DNA of 64,000 nt, from the NCBI RefSeq assembly GCF_965216485.1, contig NZ_OZ244162.1:1302001-1366000 (forward strand), in the 5' to 3' direction. Position numbers and translations under genes: made by a program. Every line of letters starts with the position of its first letter. The stretch's first letter is position 1. Under the pieces are notes generated by a model. The model did not search any database and was not told where the DNA came from. It was given only the letters and a program-made list of their open reading frames with translations. This DNA is from Algiphilus sp965216485 (lineage in GTDB: Bacteria; Pseudomonadota; Gammaproteobacteria; Nevskiales; Nevskiaceae). This document shows positions 43,430 to 50,613 of this stretch, one piece after another.

Positions 43430-44293
43430 ATGGCCGATGCACTTCCCGATGTGCTGCGCACATTGCGCCAACGCGCAGGGCTCTCGCAGTTGAGGCTTGC
43501 GACGCAGGCGGGCACCACGCAGCGCTACATCAGCTTCATCGAGTGCGGGTGTTCCAGCCCTGGCCGCGCCTTGCTCGCGCGCCTGGCGGATGCGCTGTCC
43601 TTGAGCATGGATGCGCGCAACCAGCTGTTCTGTGCGGCGGGCTTTCTGCCGACGGTCCCGAGCGCGCTGCGCGCGCCCGAGTACGAGCCGCTTCGGCAGG
43701 CGGCGTGGCATTTGATGGAGCAACACGGCTTCTATCCTGCACTGTTGCTGGACGACCACTACAACATTCTCGGCACCAACCGTGCCTTCGAGCGGCTGCT
43801 GCTGCAGGCCGATCCAGATGGGCAGATGTGGCATCGGATCGGGGGTGCGCAGCCCAATCTGCTGCATCTGACCTTTCATCCCGATGGGCTTCTCGGCCAC
43901 ATGGTCGATGCGGATCGCTGGCTGCCCTCGGTCTGGTTCCAGAGCGTTCAGCAGTTGCCCGACGATGCCCAGGCGCGCGAGTTGCTCGCGGCCTTGCAGG
44001 CCTACCCGGCCGTGCAGAGGATTCAGCGCCAGCCGATCCGGCCCAACGCCGAGCCCGTGGTGGTGGAACGCTATCGCGTGGGGGTGCACACGCTGGCGCT
44101 GTTGAGCATGGTGGTGCGTGTCGGCACACCGCGCGATGCCACCGCGGCTGCGTTGCAGATCAGCCTTCTGTTCCCCGCGGACAAGCCGACCGACGATGTC
44201 CTGCTGGCACTGGATCGACGGCACCAGAGTGAAGAGGCGTCGTTGGCCTCGGTGGTGGGGGATCGCCGCGCCGCCAACGCGGCACACCGCTGA
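43430..44293 (+). CDS. XRE-family transcriptional regulator with MmyB-like ligand domain
   Basis: A 287-residue regulator. Residues 5-60 form an XRE helix-turn-helix (LRTLRQRAGLSQLRLATQAGTTQRYISFIECG), and the rest matches the MmyB-like PAS-type ligand-binding domain (PALLLDDHYNILGTNRAFERLL, TFHPDGL, ISLLFPAD). Proteins of this class bind fatty acid or hydrophobic ligands and regulate nearby catabolic genes. I chose ATG 43430; the in-frame ATG 43325 adds residues without similarity. Divergent from the NTF2-like gene. Confidence 0.9.
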   Translation: MADALPDVLRTLRQRAGLSQLRLATQAGTTQRYISFIECGCSSPGRALLARLADALSLSMDARNQLFCAAGFLPTVPSALRAPEYEPLRQAAWHLMEQHGFYPALLLDDHYNILGTNRAFERLLLQADPDGQMWHRIGGAQPNLLHLTFHPDGLLGHMVDADRWLPSVWFQSVQQLPDDAQARELLAALQAYPAVQRIQRQPIRPNAEPVVVERYRVGVHTLALLSMVVRVGTPRDATAAALQISLLFPADKPTDDVLLALDRRHQSEEASLASVVGDRRAANAAHR

Positions 44294-44302
44294 CCCCGCG
44301 CC

Positions 44303-44401
44303 AGGGCCTGTTAACACGCAGTCGATCGCGGCGCGCATACGGGTCGTGTCCTTCGGATTTCCGGGGCCAACGCCAAGACCGAATGCGTGTTAACAGGCCC
44401 T
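44303..44401. repeat. 18-bp perfect inverted repeat flanking 63 bases (MITE-like or terminator)
   Basis: AGGGCCTGTTAACACGCA at 44303-44320 and its exact complement at 44384-44401 frame a 63-base spacer between the convergent regulator and DASS genes; the DASS stop codon overlaps the right arm. The element is about 99 bases. It could be a bidirectional terminator-type repeat or a small non-autonomous mobile element; no target duplication is obvious. Confidence 0.8.
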
Positions 44402-45878
44402 AGCAGAGTCCAGGCGCTGCCAGCCAGGCAGTGAGGGCAACGGGCATGATGGCCAACAGGTTGAGCCCCACACCGGCGCGCGCCATCTGCGCGATGCTGA
44501 CGCGCCCGGTGCCAAAGACGATGGCATTGGGCGGTGTGGCCACCGGCATGATGAAGGCATAGCTGGCCGACATCGCCACGGCGATGATCAGCATCTCCGG
44601 TGGTGCGCCCATGCCCACGGCCACCGCGGCCAATACCGGCACGAAGGTGGTGGCAATGGCGGTATTGCTGGTCAGCTCCGTCGCGACCTTGACCAGCGTC
44701 ACCACCACCAGCAACAGCGCCATGGTGGGGAGTGCGCCGAGCTGGCCGATACCGCTGGCGATGAAGCGATCGACCTCGTGCGACCCGATGGCCGCGGCCA
44801 GGCTCAGCCCGCCACCGAACAGCAGCAGCACGCCCCAGGGCAGGCGCAGCGCCGTCTGCCAATCCATCACCGGCACACCGCGCTCGACCGGAATCAGGAA
44901 CAGCGCAAGCGCGCCCAGGATGGCAATGGCCGGGTCCGTGAGCAGGCCAAGGCCCGGCAGGGCAGCGATCTGCGGGCGCAGCATCCACGCCAGCGCCGTA
45001 CAGGTGAAGACGACACTGACGATGGTTTCCCCCCGGCGCATGGGTCCCAGCTGCGCAATGGCGTCGTCGATCTGCTGCGCGCCGGCGCCCAGCGAACGCA
45101 AGCGCAGCGGGAAGGCCCACCAGGTCAGATAGGCCCAGGCGATAGGCAGAAAGACCAGCACCAGCGGGATGCCGAAGCGCATCCAGTCCAGCATCCCGAT
45201 GCTGCAGCCCAGCTCGCGCTCCAGATAGCCGGCTGCCACCAGGTTGGGCGGCGAGCCGATCAAGGTACCCACGCCGCCAATTGAGGCAGCGTAGGCGATG
45301 GCCAGCAGCAGACAGGTGGCGAAGCTGGCAACGGCCGGATCATCCGGGCCGTCCTGCTCGCTCGTGGTCAGCATGGCGATGACGCTGAGCGCGACCGGCA
45401 GCAGGATGATGGTCGCGGCCGTGTTGGAGATCCACATGCTGAGACCCGCCGCGGCCAGCATGAAGCCGGCCACTAGGCGTCGCGGGCCCGTGCCCACCGC
45501 GCGCACGATATGCAGTGCCACGCGCCGATGCAGGCCCCAGCGCTCCATGGCCAGCCCGAGCAGAAAGCCGCCCATGAACAGGAAGATGATGTCGCTGGCA
45601 TAGGGCGCGGCTGCGGCGCCGGAGTCGGAAATGCCGAGCAGCGGGAATAGCCCCAGCGGCAGCAGGGCCGTCGCCGGCAGCGGCAAGGTTTCGCACAGCC
45701 ACCAGGTGGCCATCAGTACGCCCACCGCTGCCGTGGCGCGTCCGGCATGGTCGAGCCCGCCGCCCGCGGCATCCGGGATCACGCCGTAGACGAGCAGCGC
45801 GAGGACCGGCCCGAGCACCAGGCCAATGCGCTTGCGCAGCAGGCCGTCGGCCGCGCGAGGGTCGTTTGCGCGCGTCAC
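44400..45878 (-). CDS. DASS-family (SLC13) sodium:dicarboxylate/anion symporter
   Basis: A 492-residue transporter with about twelve hydrophobic segments. The two DASS substrate motifs SMWISNTAATIILLPVALS and TELTSNTAIATTFVPVLAA contain the paired Ser-Asn-Thr signature, which binds sodium and dicarboxylates. Likely substrates are succinate, malate or sulfate. It stands alone on the minus strand after the CurA-type reductase gene (76-base gap), and its stop lies in the 18-bp inverted repeat. Substrate specificity cannot be read from sequence here. Confidence 0.92.
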   Translation of the reverse strand: MTRANDPRAADGLLRKRIGLVLGPVLALLVYGVIPDAAGGGLDHAGRATAAVGVLMATWWLCETLPLPATALLPLGLFPLLGISDSGAAAAPYASDIIFLFMGGFLLGLAMERWGLHRRVALHIVRAVGTGPRRLVAGFMLAAAGLSMWISNTAATIILLPVALSVIAMLTTSEQDGPDDPAVASFATCLLLAIAYAASIGGVGTLIGSPPNLVAAGYLERELGCSIGMLDWMRFGIPLVLVFLPIAWAYLTWWAFPLRLRSLGAGAQQIDDAIAQLGPMRRGETIVSVVFTCTALAWMLRPQIAALPGLGLLTDPAIAILGALALFLIPVERGVPVMDWQTALRLPWGVLLLFGGGLSLAAAIGSHEVDRFIASGIGQLGALPTMALLLVVVTLVKVATELTSNTAIATTFVPVLAAVAVGMGAPPEMLIIAVAMSASYAFIMPVATPPNAIVFGTGRVSIAQMARAGVGLNLLAIMPVALTAWLAAPGLC

Positions 45879-45954
45879 GGCGGCATTCCGAAAGCCGCGT
45901 GCCCGCCGCGGGCAGGGCGGCGCGCAGGGAGACCAGGGACGGGCATGGTGCTGT

Positions 45955-46953
45955 TTACAGCTTCACGATCAGCTTGCCGCGGTTGTCGCCGGTGAAGAAG
46001 AGATTGAGGCCGTCGATGGCGGATTCCAGGCCTTCGAGCACGTGGGTACGGAAGCGAATCTTGCCGCTCTGCACGTAGGGCGTGAGCTTTTCCAGAAGGG
46101 CCGAGGCCTCGTGAAAGTGGTCCGGCATGGCATAGCCACGGATGTTGATGCGCTTCTTGATCAGCGGGATCCAGTTCGGCCCCGGGGAGGGTTCGCGCGC
46201 GGTGTAGTCGGCAATCATGCCGCACACGACGATGCGGCCATGCGCGTTCATGCGATCAAAGACATGGTGCTGGATCGGGCCGCCCGTGTTCTCGAAATAG
46301 ATGTCCACGCCATCCGGGGCGAGTTCGTCCAGCTTGGCGGGGATGTCATCGGTCTTGTAGTTGATGGCGCCGTCGAAGCCGAGTTCATCGCGGATCCAGT
46401 CGCACTTCTCCTGATCGCCGGCCACACCGATCACGCGCAGGCCGTCGGCCTTGGCGAGCTGGCCCACGATGGAGCCCACCGAGCCCGCCGCACCGCTGAC
46501 CACAATCGTCTCGCCGGCCTTGGGGTCGCCGAAACCGTACAGCCCCTTGGTGGCGGTCATGCCGGGCAGGGCGAAGACGGCGAGGGCGGTCTCGGGATCC
46601 AGCTTGGCAGGCAGCTTCGACAGGCCCTTGCCGTTGCTCAGATAGTACTCCGTCCACCCCATCATGCCGCGCACCACATCACCCTCGGCAAAGTCCGGAT
46701 GCTGGCTCTCCACCACGCGGCCGATACCGGAAGAGCGCATGACCTCGCCGAGCTTCACCGGTGGGATGTAGCTGTTCTCATCCGGTTGCATCCATCCGAT
46801 CATCGCCGGGTCCAGTGACATATGCGTCTGCTGCACCAGTACCTCGCCCGGGCCCGCGCTCGGCACTGGATTCGACACGACATCGAAGAGCTCCGCAGTG
46901 ATGGGGCCGGCGCTGGGTCGCGCAACGAGATGGATGCGCTTGTAGGTACTCAT
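45955..46953 (-). CDS. NADP-dependent oxidoreductase of the MDR superfamily (CurA/PTGR-like)
   Basis: A 332-residue enoyl-reductase-type MDR protein without zinc ligands. The N-terminal LARPSAGPITAELFDVV, the AGSVGSIVGQLAKADGLRVIGVAGDQEKC cofactor segment and ENTGGPIQHHVFDRMNAHGRIVVCGMI are typical of CurA and prostaglandin-reductase-like enzymes, which reduce carbon-carbon double bonds of enones with NADPH. Start ATG 46953 follows CCAAGGAGACCACC; an in-frame ATG 45 bases upstream lacks such a site. Divergent from the ArsR gene. Confidence 0.92.
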   Translation of the reverse strand: MSTYKRIHLVARPSAGPITAELFDVVSNPVPSAGPGEVLVQQTHMSLDPAMIGWMQPDENSYIPPVKLGEVMRSSGIGRVVESQHPDFAEGDVVRGMMGWTEYYLSNGKGLSKLPAKLDPETALAVFALPGMTATKGLYGFGDPKAGETIVVSGAAGSVGSIVGQLAKADGLRVIGVAGDQEKCDWIRDELGFDGAINYKTDDIPAKLDELAPDGVDIYFENTGGPIQHHVFDRMNAHGRIVVCGMIADYTAREPSPGPNWIPLIKKRINIRGYAMPDHFHEASALLEKLTPYVQSGKIRFRTHVLEGLESAIDGLNLFFTGDNRGKLIVKL

Positions 46954-47126
46954 GGTGGTCTCCTTGGTGGTTTCGATGCGGTGCAGTGGCGCCTCCACCG
47001 CTCCTGCACGGTGGCGCGTGTTCTTGGCGGCGGCTGTCTGGTGTGGAAACAGTAAAGGCGCGTGCGCCCCTCAGCAATGCAGCGCAGGCGCCTGTGGTGC
47101 TCAGGTCCACAGGCACGTCAGTCCGG

Positions 47127-47155
47127 TTGACTTCCATATTCCAACAATCCATTAT
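47127..47155 (+). promoter_or_regulatory. Candidate sigma-70 promoter of the arsR-like operon
   Basis: TTGACT (five of six consensus) and CATTAT (four of six) are separated by 17 bases, in an AT-rich patch ending 23 bases before the ArsR start. Confidence 0.5.
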
Positions 47156-47178
47156 TCATTAGAACTTTGGATTTAGCG

Positions 47179-47484
47179 ATGGCCCAGCAATACGACGCAA
47201 GCCAGCTCAGGGAAGCCGCAGCGATCTTTCATGCGCTGTCGGACCCCGCGCGCCTGAACACGCTGACGCTGCTCGCATCTCAGCCGCAGTCGGTCAGTCA
47301 CTTGGCCGAGGCCATGGGCGAGCGCATCGGCACCGTGTCGGCGCGGCTCAAGGTGCTGTTGCAGGCGCGTCTGGTCACACGGAGCCGCCAGGGCCAATCG
47401 GCGATCTATTCGCTCGCCGACGAACATGTGTTTCAGCTCATTGCCAACGCGCTGGAGCACGCCGACGAACATCCGCACGGATGA
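47179..47484 (+). CDS. ArsR-family metal-type repressor
   Basis: A 101-residue winged-helix regulator: LREAAAIFHALSDPARLNTLTLLAS, SVSHLAEAMGERIGTVSARLKVLLQARLVTRSRQGQ and SAIYSLADEHVFQLIANALEHADEHPHG. The C-terminal helix contains His and Asp/Glu residues (HV, EHADEHPH) like the alpha-5 zinc sites of SmtB/CzrA types; no Cys is present. I chose ATG 47179 rather than TTG 47167. It is 22 bases before the His-rich protein gene, so this is probably a zinc or nickel responsive operon. Confidence 0.9.
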   Translation: MAQQYDASQLREAAAIFHALSDPARLNTLTLLASQPQSVSHLAEAMGERIGTVSARLKVLLQARLVTRSRQGQSAIYSLADEHVFQLIANALEHADEHPHG

Positions 47485-47506
47485 GCACCCCCAAGGAGTA
47501 ACCGCA

Positions 47507-47866
47507 ATGAGTCACTGCAACGCCAGCCAGCACGGCAGCCACCCGCACCAGCACGGCCCGGACTGTGGCCACACCGCCATCAAGCACGATGGCCATGTCG
47601 ATTATCTGCACGACGGCCACCTGCATCATCCGCATCAGGACCATGTGGATGAGCACGCGCTGGCAGTCAGCGACCAAAACCCGGCCGCCTGCACACCCGC
47701 GCACGATTGTGCCGCACACGCGAGCGACCACGTGCACGGTCCCGGCTGCGGACACGAAGCGGTGCCGCACGGCGACCATGTGGACTACCTGGTCGACGGC
47801 CATTTGCACCATCCGCACGGCGATCACTGCGATGACCATGGTCCCGTTGAGGTGGTCAACGCCTGA
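47507..47866 (+). CDS. Histidine-rich metal-binding protein with internal duplication
   Basis: A 119-residue protein with more than twenty His residues and several Cys. Two related halves exist: HGPDCGHTAIKHDGHVDYL then DGHLHHPHQDHVDEH, and HGPGCGHEAVPHGDHVDYL then DGHLHHPHGDHCDDH. Each half pairs a CGH with HLHHPH, so it probably binds zinc or nickel as a buffer or chaperone. The ribosome site CCAAGGAGTAACCGCA is strong. It follows the ArsR gene at 22 bases. A metal transporter such as CDF or ZIP would be expected nearby but is not in the window. Confidence 0.85.
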   Translation: MSHCNASQHGSHPHQHGPDCGHTAIKHDGHVDYLHDGHLHHPHQDHVDEHALAVSDQNPAACTPAHDCAAHASDHVHGPGCGHEAVPHGDHVDYLVDGHLHHPHGDHCDDHGPVEVVNA

Positions 47867-47919
47867 GGGGCCTTTCGTCGCCGCCTGAGTTGAGGGTGGG
47901 GCGAGCTCACATGACGCAC

Positions 47920-47944
47920 GCAGTCCAGGCCAAGCCTGGACTGC
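47920..47944. other. 11-bp perfect stem-loop after the His-rich gene
   Basis: GCAGTCCAGGC and GCCTGGACTGC pair perfectly around CAA, 54 bases after the stop codon. No T-run follows, so intrinsic termination is doubtful; it may protect the mRNA 3' end. Confidence 0.6.
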
Positions 47945-48047
47945 CGTCGCGCGATCCACGCCGTTGCGTCTCACCCGGACGGAGTGCGCTCACTCGTAGG
48001 GCCAAAGCGTACCGTCTTCGCAGGACCCAGCCTGCTGAGAATCGCCA

Positions 48048-48881
48048 ATGACGAGCCAAGCCAACCTCCAGACCGCGCGGAAAGACAAGGTCTTCACCGT
48101 GACCTTCAATCGCGAAGACAAAATGAACGCGATGACGGCCAGCTTTCTGCAGGACCTGAAGGCAGCGCTCGACTCAGTGCGGGACGACGACACCATCTCC
48201 GTGGTGGTGCTGAAGGCCACCGGCAAGGCCTTCACCACTGGCTACGACCTGGACGGCAGCGACTGGATTCTGTCGCAGAACCCCATCGCGCAGGCGGGCA
48301 CTCTCGATCTGGAGCGCGACCGGCAGGATATTCGGGCGCTGCTCGAGTATTGGTGGACCCTGTGGAAGTTCCCCAAGCCGATCATTGCCCAGGTGCAGGG
48401 CCTCTGCCTGTCGGGCGGCGGCGAGTTGATTGCCATGTGCGATCTGGTGGTGGCGGCGGACATCGCCAAATTCGGGCATCCGGCGGCTAGAGACCTGGGG
48501 ATTCCACCCACGGTCTTTCTCTGGCCGATGCTGATCGGGATGCGAAAGACGCGCGAGCTGCTCTATACCGCGCGGCTGTTCAGCGCCCGCGAAGCCGAGG
48601 CGATGGGGCTGATCAACCGCGTTGTGCCGCTGGAAGAACTGGAAGCCACGGTGGATGCCATGGCAGCGGATATCGCCAAGACCCCTGTCGGCAACCTCGC
48701 GATCCTCAAACAGGCCACGAGCAACTTCTACGAGAACATGGGGCTGTTCGCCTCTGGCGCGCAGGCCGCTGAGCTCGACGCCGTGTTTCACCAGAGCGAG
48801 AGCTTTGTGCGCTTCTTCACCAAAGTGGCCGAAGAGGGTGTCCAGGCCGCACTGGCCGACCGGAAGGCGCGCTTCGGCTGA
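48048..48881 (+). CDS. Enoyl-CoA hydratase/isomerase (crotonase) family protein
   Basis: A 277-residue crotonase. The oxyanion-hole segments KAFTTGYDLDGSDW and GLCLSGGGELIAMCDLVVAAD are intact. The acidic pair of classical hydratases is not obvious: the second-Glu region reads GHPAARDLGIPPT, so the reaction (hydratase, isomerase or hydrolase) is open. It has a C-terminal helical extension typical of the family. It stands alone on the plus strand, and probably acts in acyl-CoA degradation with the ACAD and SDR genes elsewhere in the window. Confidence 0.9.
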   Translation: MTSQANLQTARKDKVFTVTFNREDKMNAMTASFLQDLKAALDSVRDDDTISVVVLKATGKAFTTGYDLDGSDWILSQNPIAQAGTLDLERDRQDIRALLEYWWTLWKFPKPIIAQVQGLCLSGGGELIAMCDLVVAADIAKFGHPAARDLGIPPTVFLWPMLIGMRKTRELLYTARLFSAREAEAMGLINRVVPLEELEATVDAMAADIAKTPVGNLAILKQATSNFYENMGLFASGAQAAELDAVFHQSESFVRFFTKVAEEGVQAALADRKARFG

Positions 48882-48975
48882 CGCGCCAGGCGCATATGCC
48901 GCCTGTGATGGCGCATCCATCGCCTGCTGATCGGCCACATTGATCGCGGGCTGGCTTGAGGGAAAGGTCAGAGGC

Positions 48976-49007
48976 TTGACTCTGTAGTGGACTACAGGGC
49001 GCATGAT
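48976..49007 (+). promoter_or_regulatory. MerR-type promoter/operator before the glutaredoxin-MauE gene
   Basis: TTGACT (-35, 48976-48981) and CATGAT (-10, 49002-49007) are separated by 20 bases, longer than the normal 17. Between them CTGTAG-TGGA-CTACAG (48982-48997) is a perfect inverted repeat, extended to CTCTGTAG/CTACAGGG with one mismatch. This layout matches ZntR, CadR and PbrR-type MerR promoters. Confidence 0.7.
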
Positions 49008-49039
49008 GGGGCACAGATTCACAGAGCCGGAGTCCCGAC

Positions 49040-49804
49040 ATGGCTGATTCCTCTACCCGATCCACATCCTCCGCCGTGCTGTACCGCATGGTGATGACGG
49101 ACCACATGTGCCCCTTTGGGCTCAAGACCAAGCACCTGCTGCGCAGTCACGGCTATCAAGTCGACGATCGACCCCTGCGCTCGCGCGAGGCCATCGACGC
49201 CTTCAAGCAGGAGCACGGCGTGACCACCACGCCGCAGGTTTTCATCGCAGAGCAGCGCATCGGCGGATACGAAGAACTGCGCCGTCACCTCGGCCTGCCG
49301 GTGCGCGATCCGGACAAGCCCAGCTATCGGCCGGTGATTGCCCTGTTCAGTCTCACTTTCCTCTCGGCGCTGGCTGCCAGCATGGGCGCCTTCGGCACCG
49401 TCTTCACCGTGCAGGCGGCGATGTGGTTCATCGCCTTCAGCATGGTGGTGCTCGCCCTGCTCAAGCTCCAGGACGTGGAGAGTTTTGCCACCATGTTCCT
49501 GAACTACGATCTGCTTGCCCAACGCTGGGTGCCTTACGCCCGGCTCTATCCCTTCGGCGAGGCCGTGGCCGGCGTGCTCATGATTGGTGGCATCCTGCAC
49601 GCAGTGTCGGTGCCGCTGGCGCTGTTCATCGGTACCGTGGGCGCCGTGTCCGTCTTCAAGGCGGTCTACATCGACCGGCGCGAACTCAAGTGCGCCTGCG
49701 TGGGCGGCAACAATGCCGTACCGCTCGGCTTTGTCTCGCTGACCGAGAACCTCATGATGATCGCGATGGCGGTCTGGATGGGCTGGTCGCACTGGGGCGG
49801 ATGA
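49040..49804 (+). CDS. Glutaredoxin-like domain fused to a MauE/DoxX-type membrane domain
   Basis: A 254-residue fusion. Residues about 12-85 are a glutaredoxin-like thioredoxin fold with monothiol motif CPFG (HMCPFGLKTKHLL) and the cis-Pro region TTPQVFIAEQRIGGYEEL. The remainder has about four membrane helices and the MauE-type end with a Cys pair (LKCACVGG..NAVPLGFVSLTEN). MauE/DoxX proteins handle redox or disulfide chemistry in the membrane; the fusion could pass electrons to periplasmic thiols. Regulation appears to be by a MerR-type metal sensor, because a canonical operator sits in its promoter. No merR gene is in the window. Confidence 0.88.
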   Translation: MADSSTRSTSSAVLYRMVMTDHMCPFGLKTKHLLRSHGYQVDDRPLRSREAIDAFKQEHGVTTTPQVFIAEQRIGGYEELRRHLGLPVRDPDKPSYRPVIALFSLTFLSALAASMGAFGTVFTVQAAMWFIAFSMVVLALLKLQDVESFATMFLNYDLLAQRWVPYARLYPFGEAVAGVLMIGGILHAVSVPLALFIGTVGAVSVFKAVYIDRRELKCACVGGNNAVPLGFVSLTENLMMIAMAVWMGWSHWGG

Positions 49805-49806
49805 TC

Positions 49807-49826
49807 CTCGGCCCTCCGTGGCCGAG
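49807..49826. terminator. Stem-loop between convergent glutaredoxin-MauE and eutC genes
   Basis: CTCGGCC and GGCCGAG form a 7-bp stem with a 6-base loop in the 35-base gap between convergent stops. There is no T-run, so a bidirectional terminator role is only suggested by position. Confidence 0.4.
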
Positions 49827-49839
49827 ACGCACGCGCGCC

Positions 49840-50613
49840 TTAGTTTGCCGCGGGCAGTGCGTTTGGCAGCGGCTCGGTATGTGCTGCCAAGGCAACACCG
49901 CTGCAGCCGTGCTGTAAAGCCGCATGCGTCAGCCGCGCGATTTCGGTAGCCGCGGCCTCGAAGCTGAGGCCGGCCGGCCGGATATTGGACACGCAATTGC
50001 GTTGCGCATCCGTGCACCCTGTCCGCGCGCCGAAGGTGAGATAGGCGCCGAGGCTGTCCGGTGCGGACAGCCCCGGTCGCTCGCCGATCAGGTGAATCAC
50101 CATGCCTGCCCGCAGGCGCTCGCCGACGGCATCGCCCAGAGCCACGCGCGCCTGTTCGGCGATGACCAAGGGGCCGAGGCGGACACCGGCCAGCTTGGGT
50201 AGCAGCGCCTTTAGCAGCGGAGGTGCGTGCTGCTGCACGGCGGTGGCGGACAGCCCGTCGGACACCACCAGCACCACAGCCCCAGCCTCCGTCGGCTCGG
50301 GCAGCACGGTGCCGGGATGCAGGCGCCGTCCCCAGTCCGGCCGTGCCAGGTAGGCGGCCCGGCTCGGCGCGGCACTGCGTACGGTGGTGATGGCCAGCCC
50401 CAGCTCCTTGAGCGCATCCTGCAGGTGAGATACATCCAGCGCGGCGTGGACGGCGTCGCGCGCCAGGGCATGCGCCTGGGAGAAGGCGAGGACTTCCCGC
50501 GTCGGCAAGCTGATGCCGGTGTGCCCGGGCGCGATGCGGGCCGGCGTGTGGCGGCGCAGGGCCTGCCAGGCGTCGTCCACCACGGTTTGAAGCGGATGTT
50601 GTCGATCGCTCAC
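49840..50613 (-). CDS. eutC: Ethanolamine ammonia-lyase small subunit
   Basis: A 257-residue EutC. Family segments are visible in order: LRRHTPARIAPGHTGISLPT, FSQAHALARDAVHAALD, RPDWGRRLHPG, VVSDGLSATAVQQHAPPLL, ERPGLSAPDSLGAYLTFGAR, CVSNIRPAGLSFEAAA. With EutB it forms the adenosylcobalamin enzyme that converts ethanolamine to acetaldehyde and ammonia. The GTG start overlaps the eutB stop (GTGA). The acetaldehyde could be used by an acylating dehydrogenase like the one at 26572. Confidence 0.95.
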   Translation of the reverse strand: MSDRQHPLQTVVDDAWQALRRHTPARIAPGHTGISLPTREVLAFSQAHALARDAVHAALDVSHLQDALKELGLAITTVRSAAPSRAAYLARPDWGRRLHPGTVLPEPTEAGAVVLVVSDGLSATAVQQHAPPLLKALLPKLAGVRLGPLVIAEQARVALGDAVGERLRAGMVIHLIGERPGLSAPDSLGAYLTFGARTGCTDAQRNCVSNIRPAGLSFEAAATEIARLTHAALQHGCSGVALAAHTEPLPNALPAAN

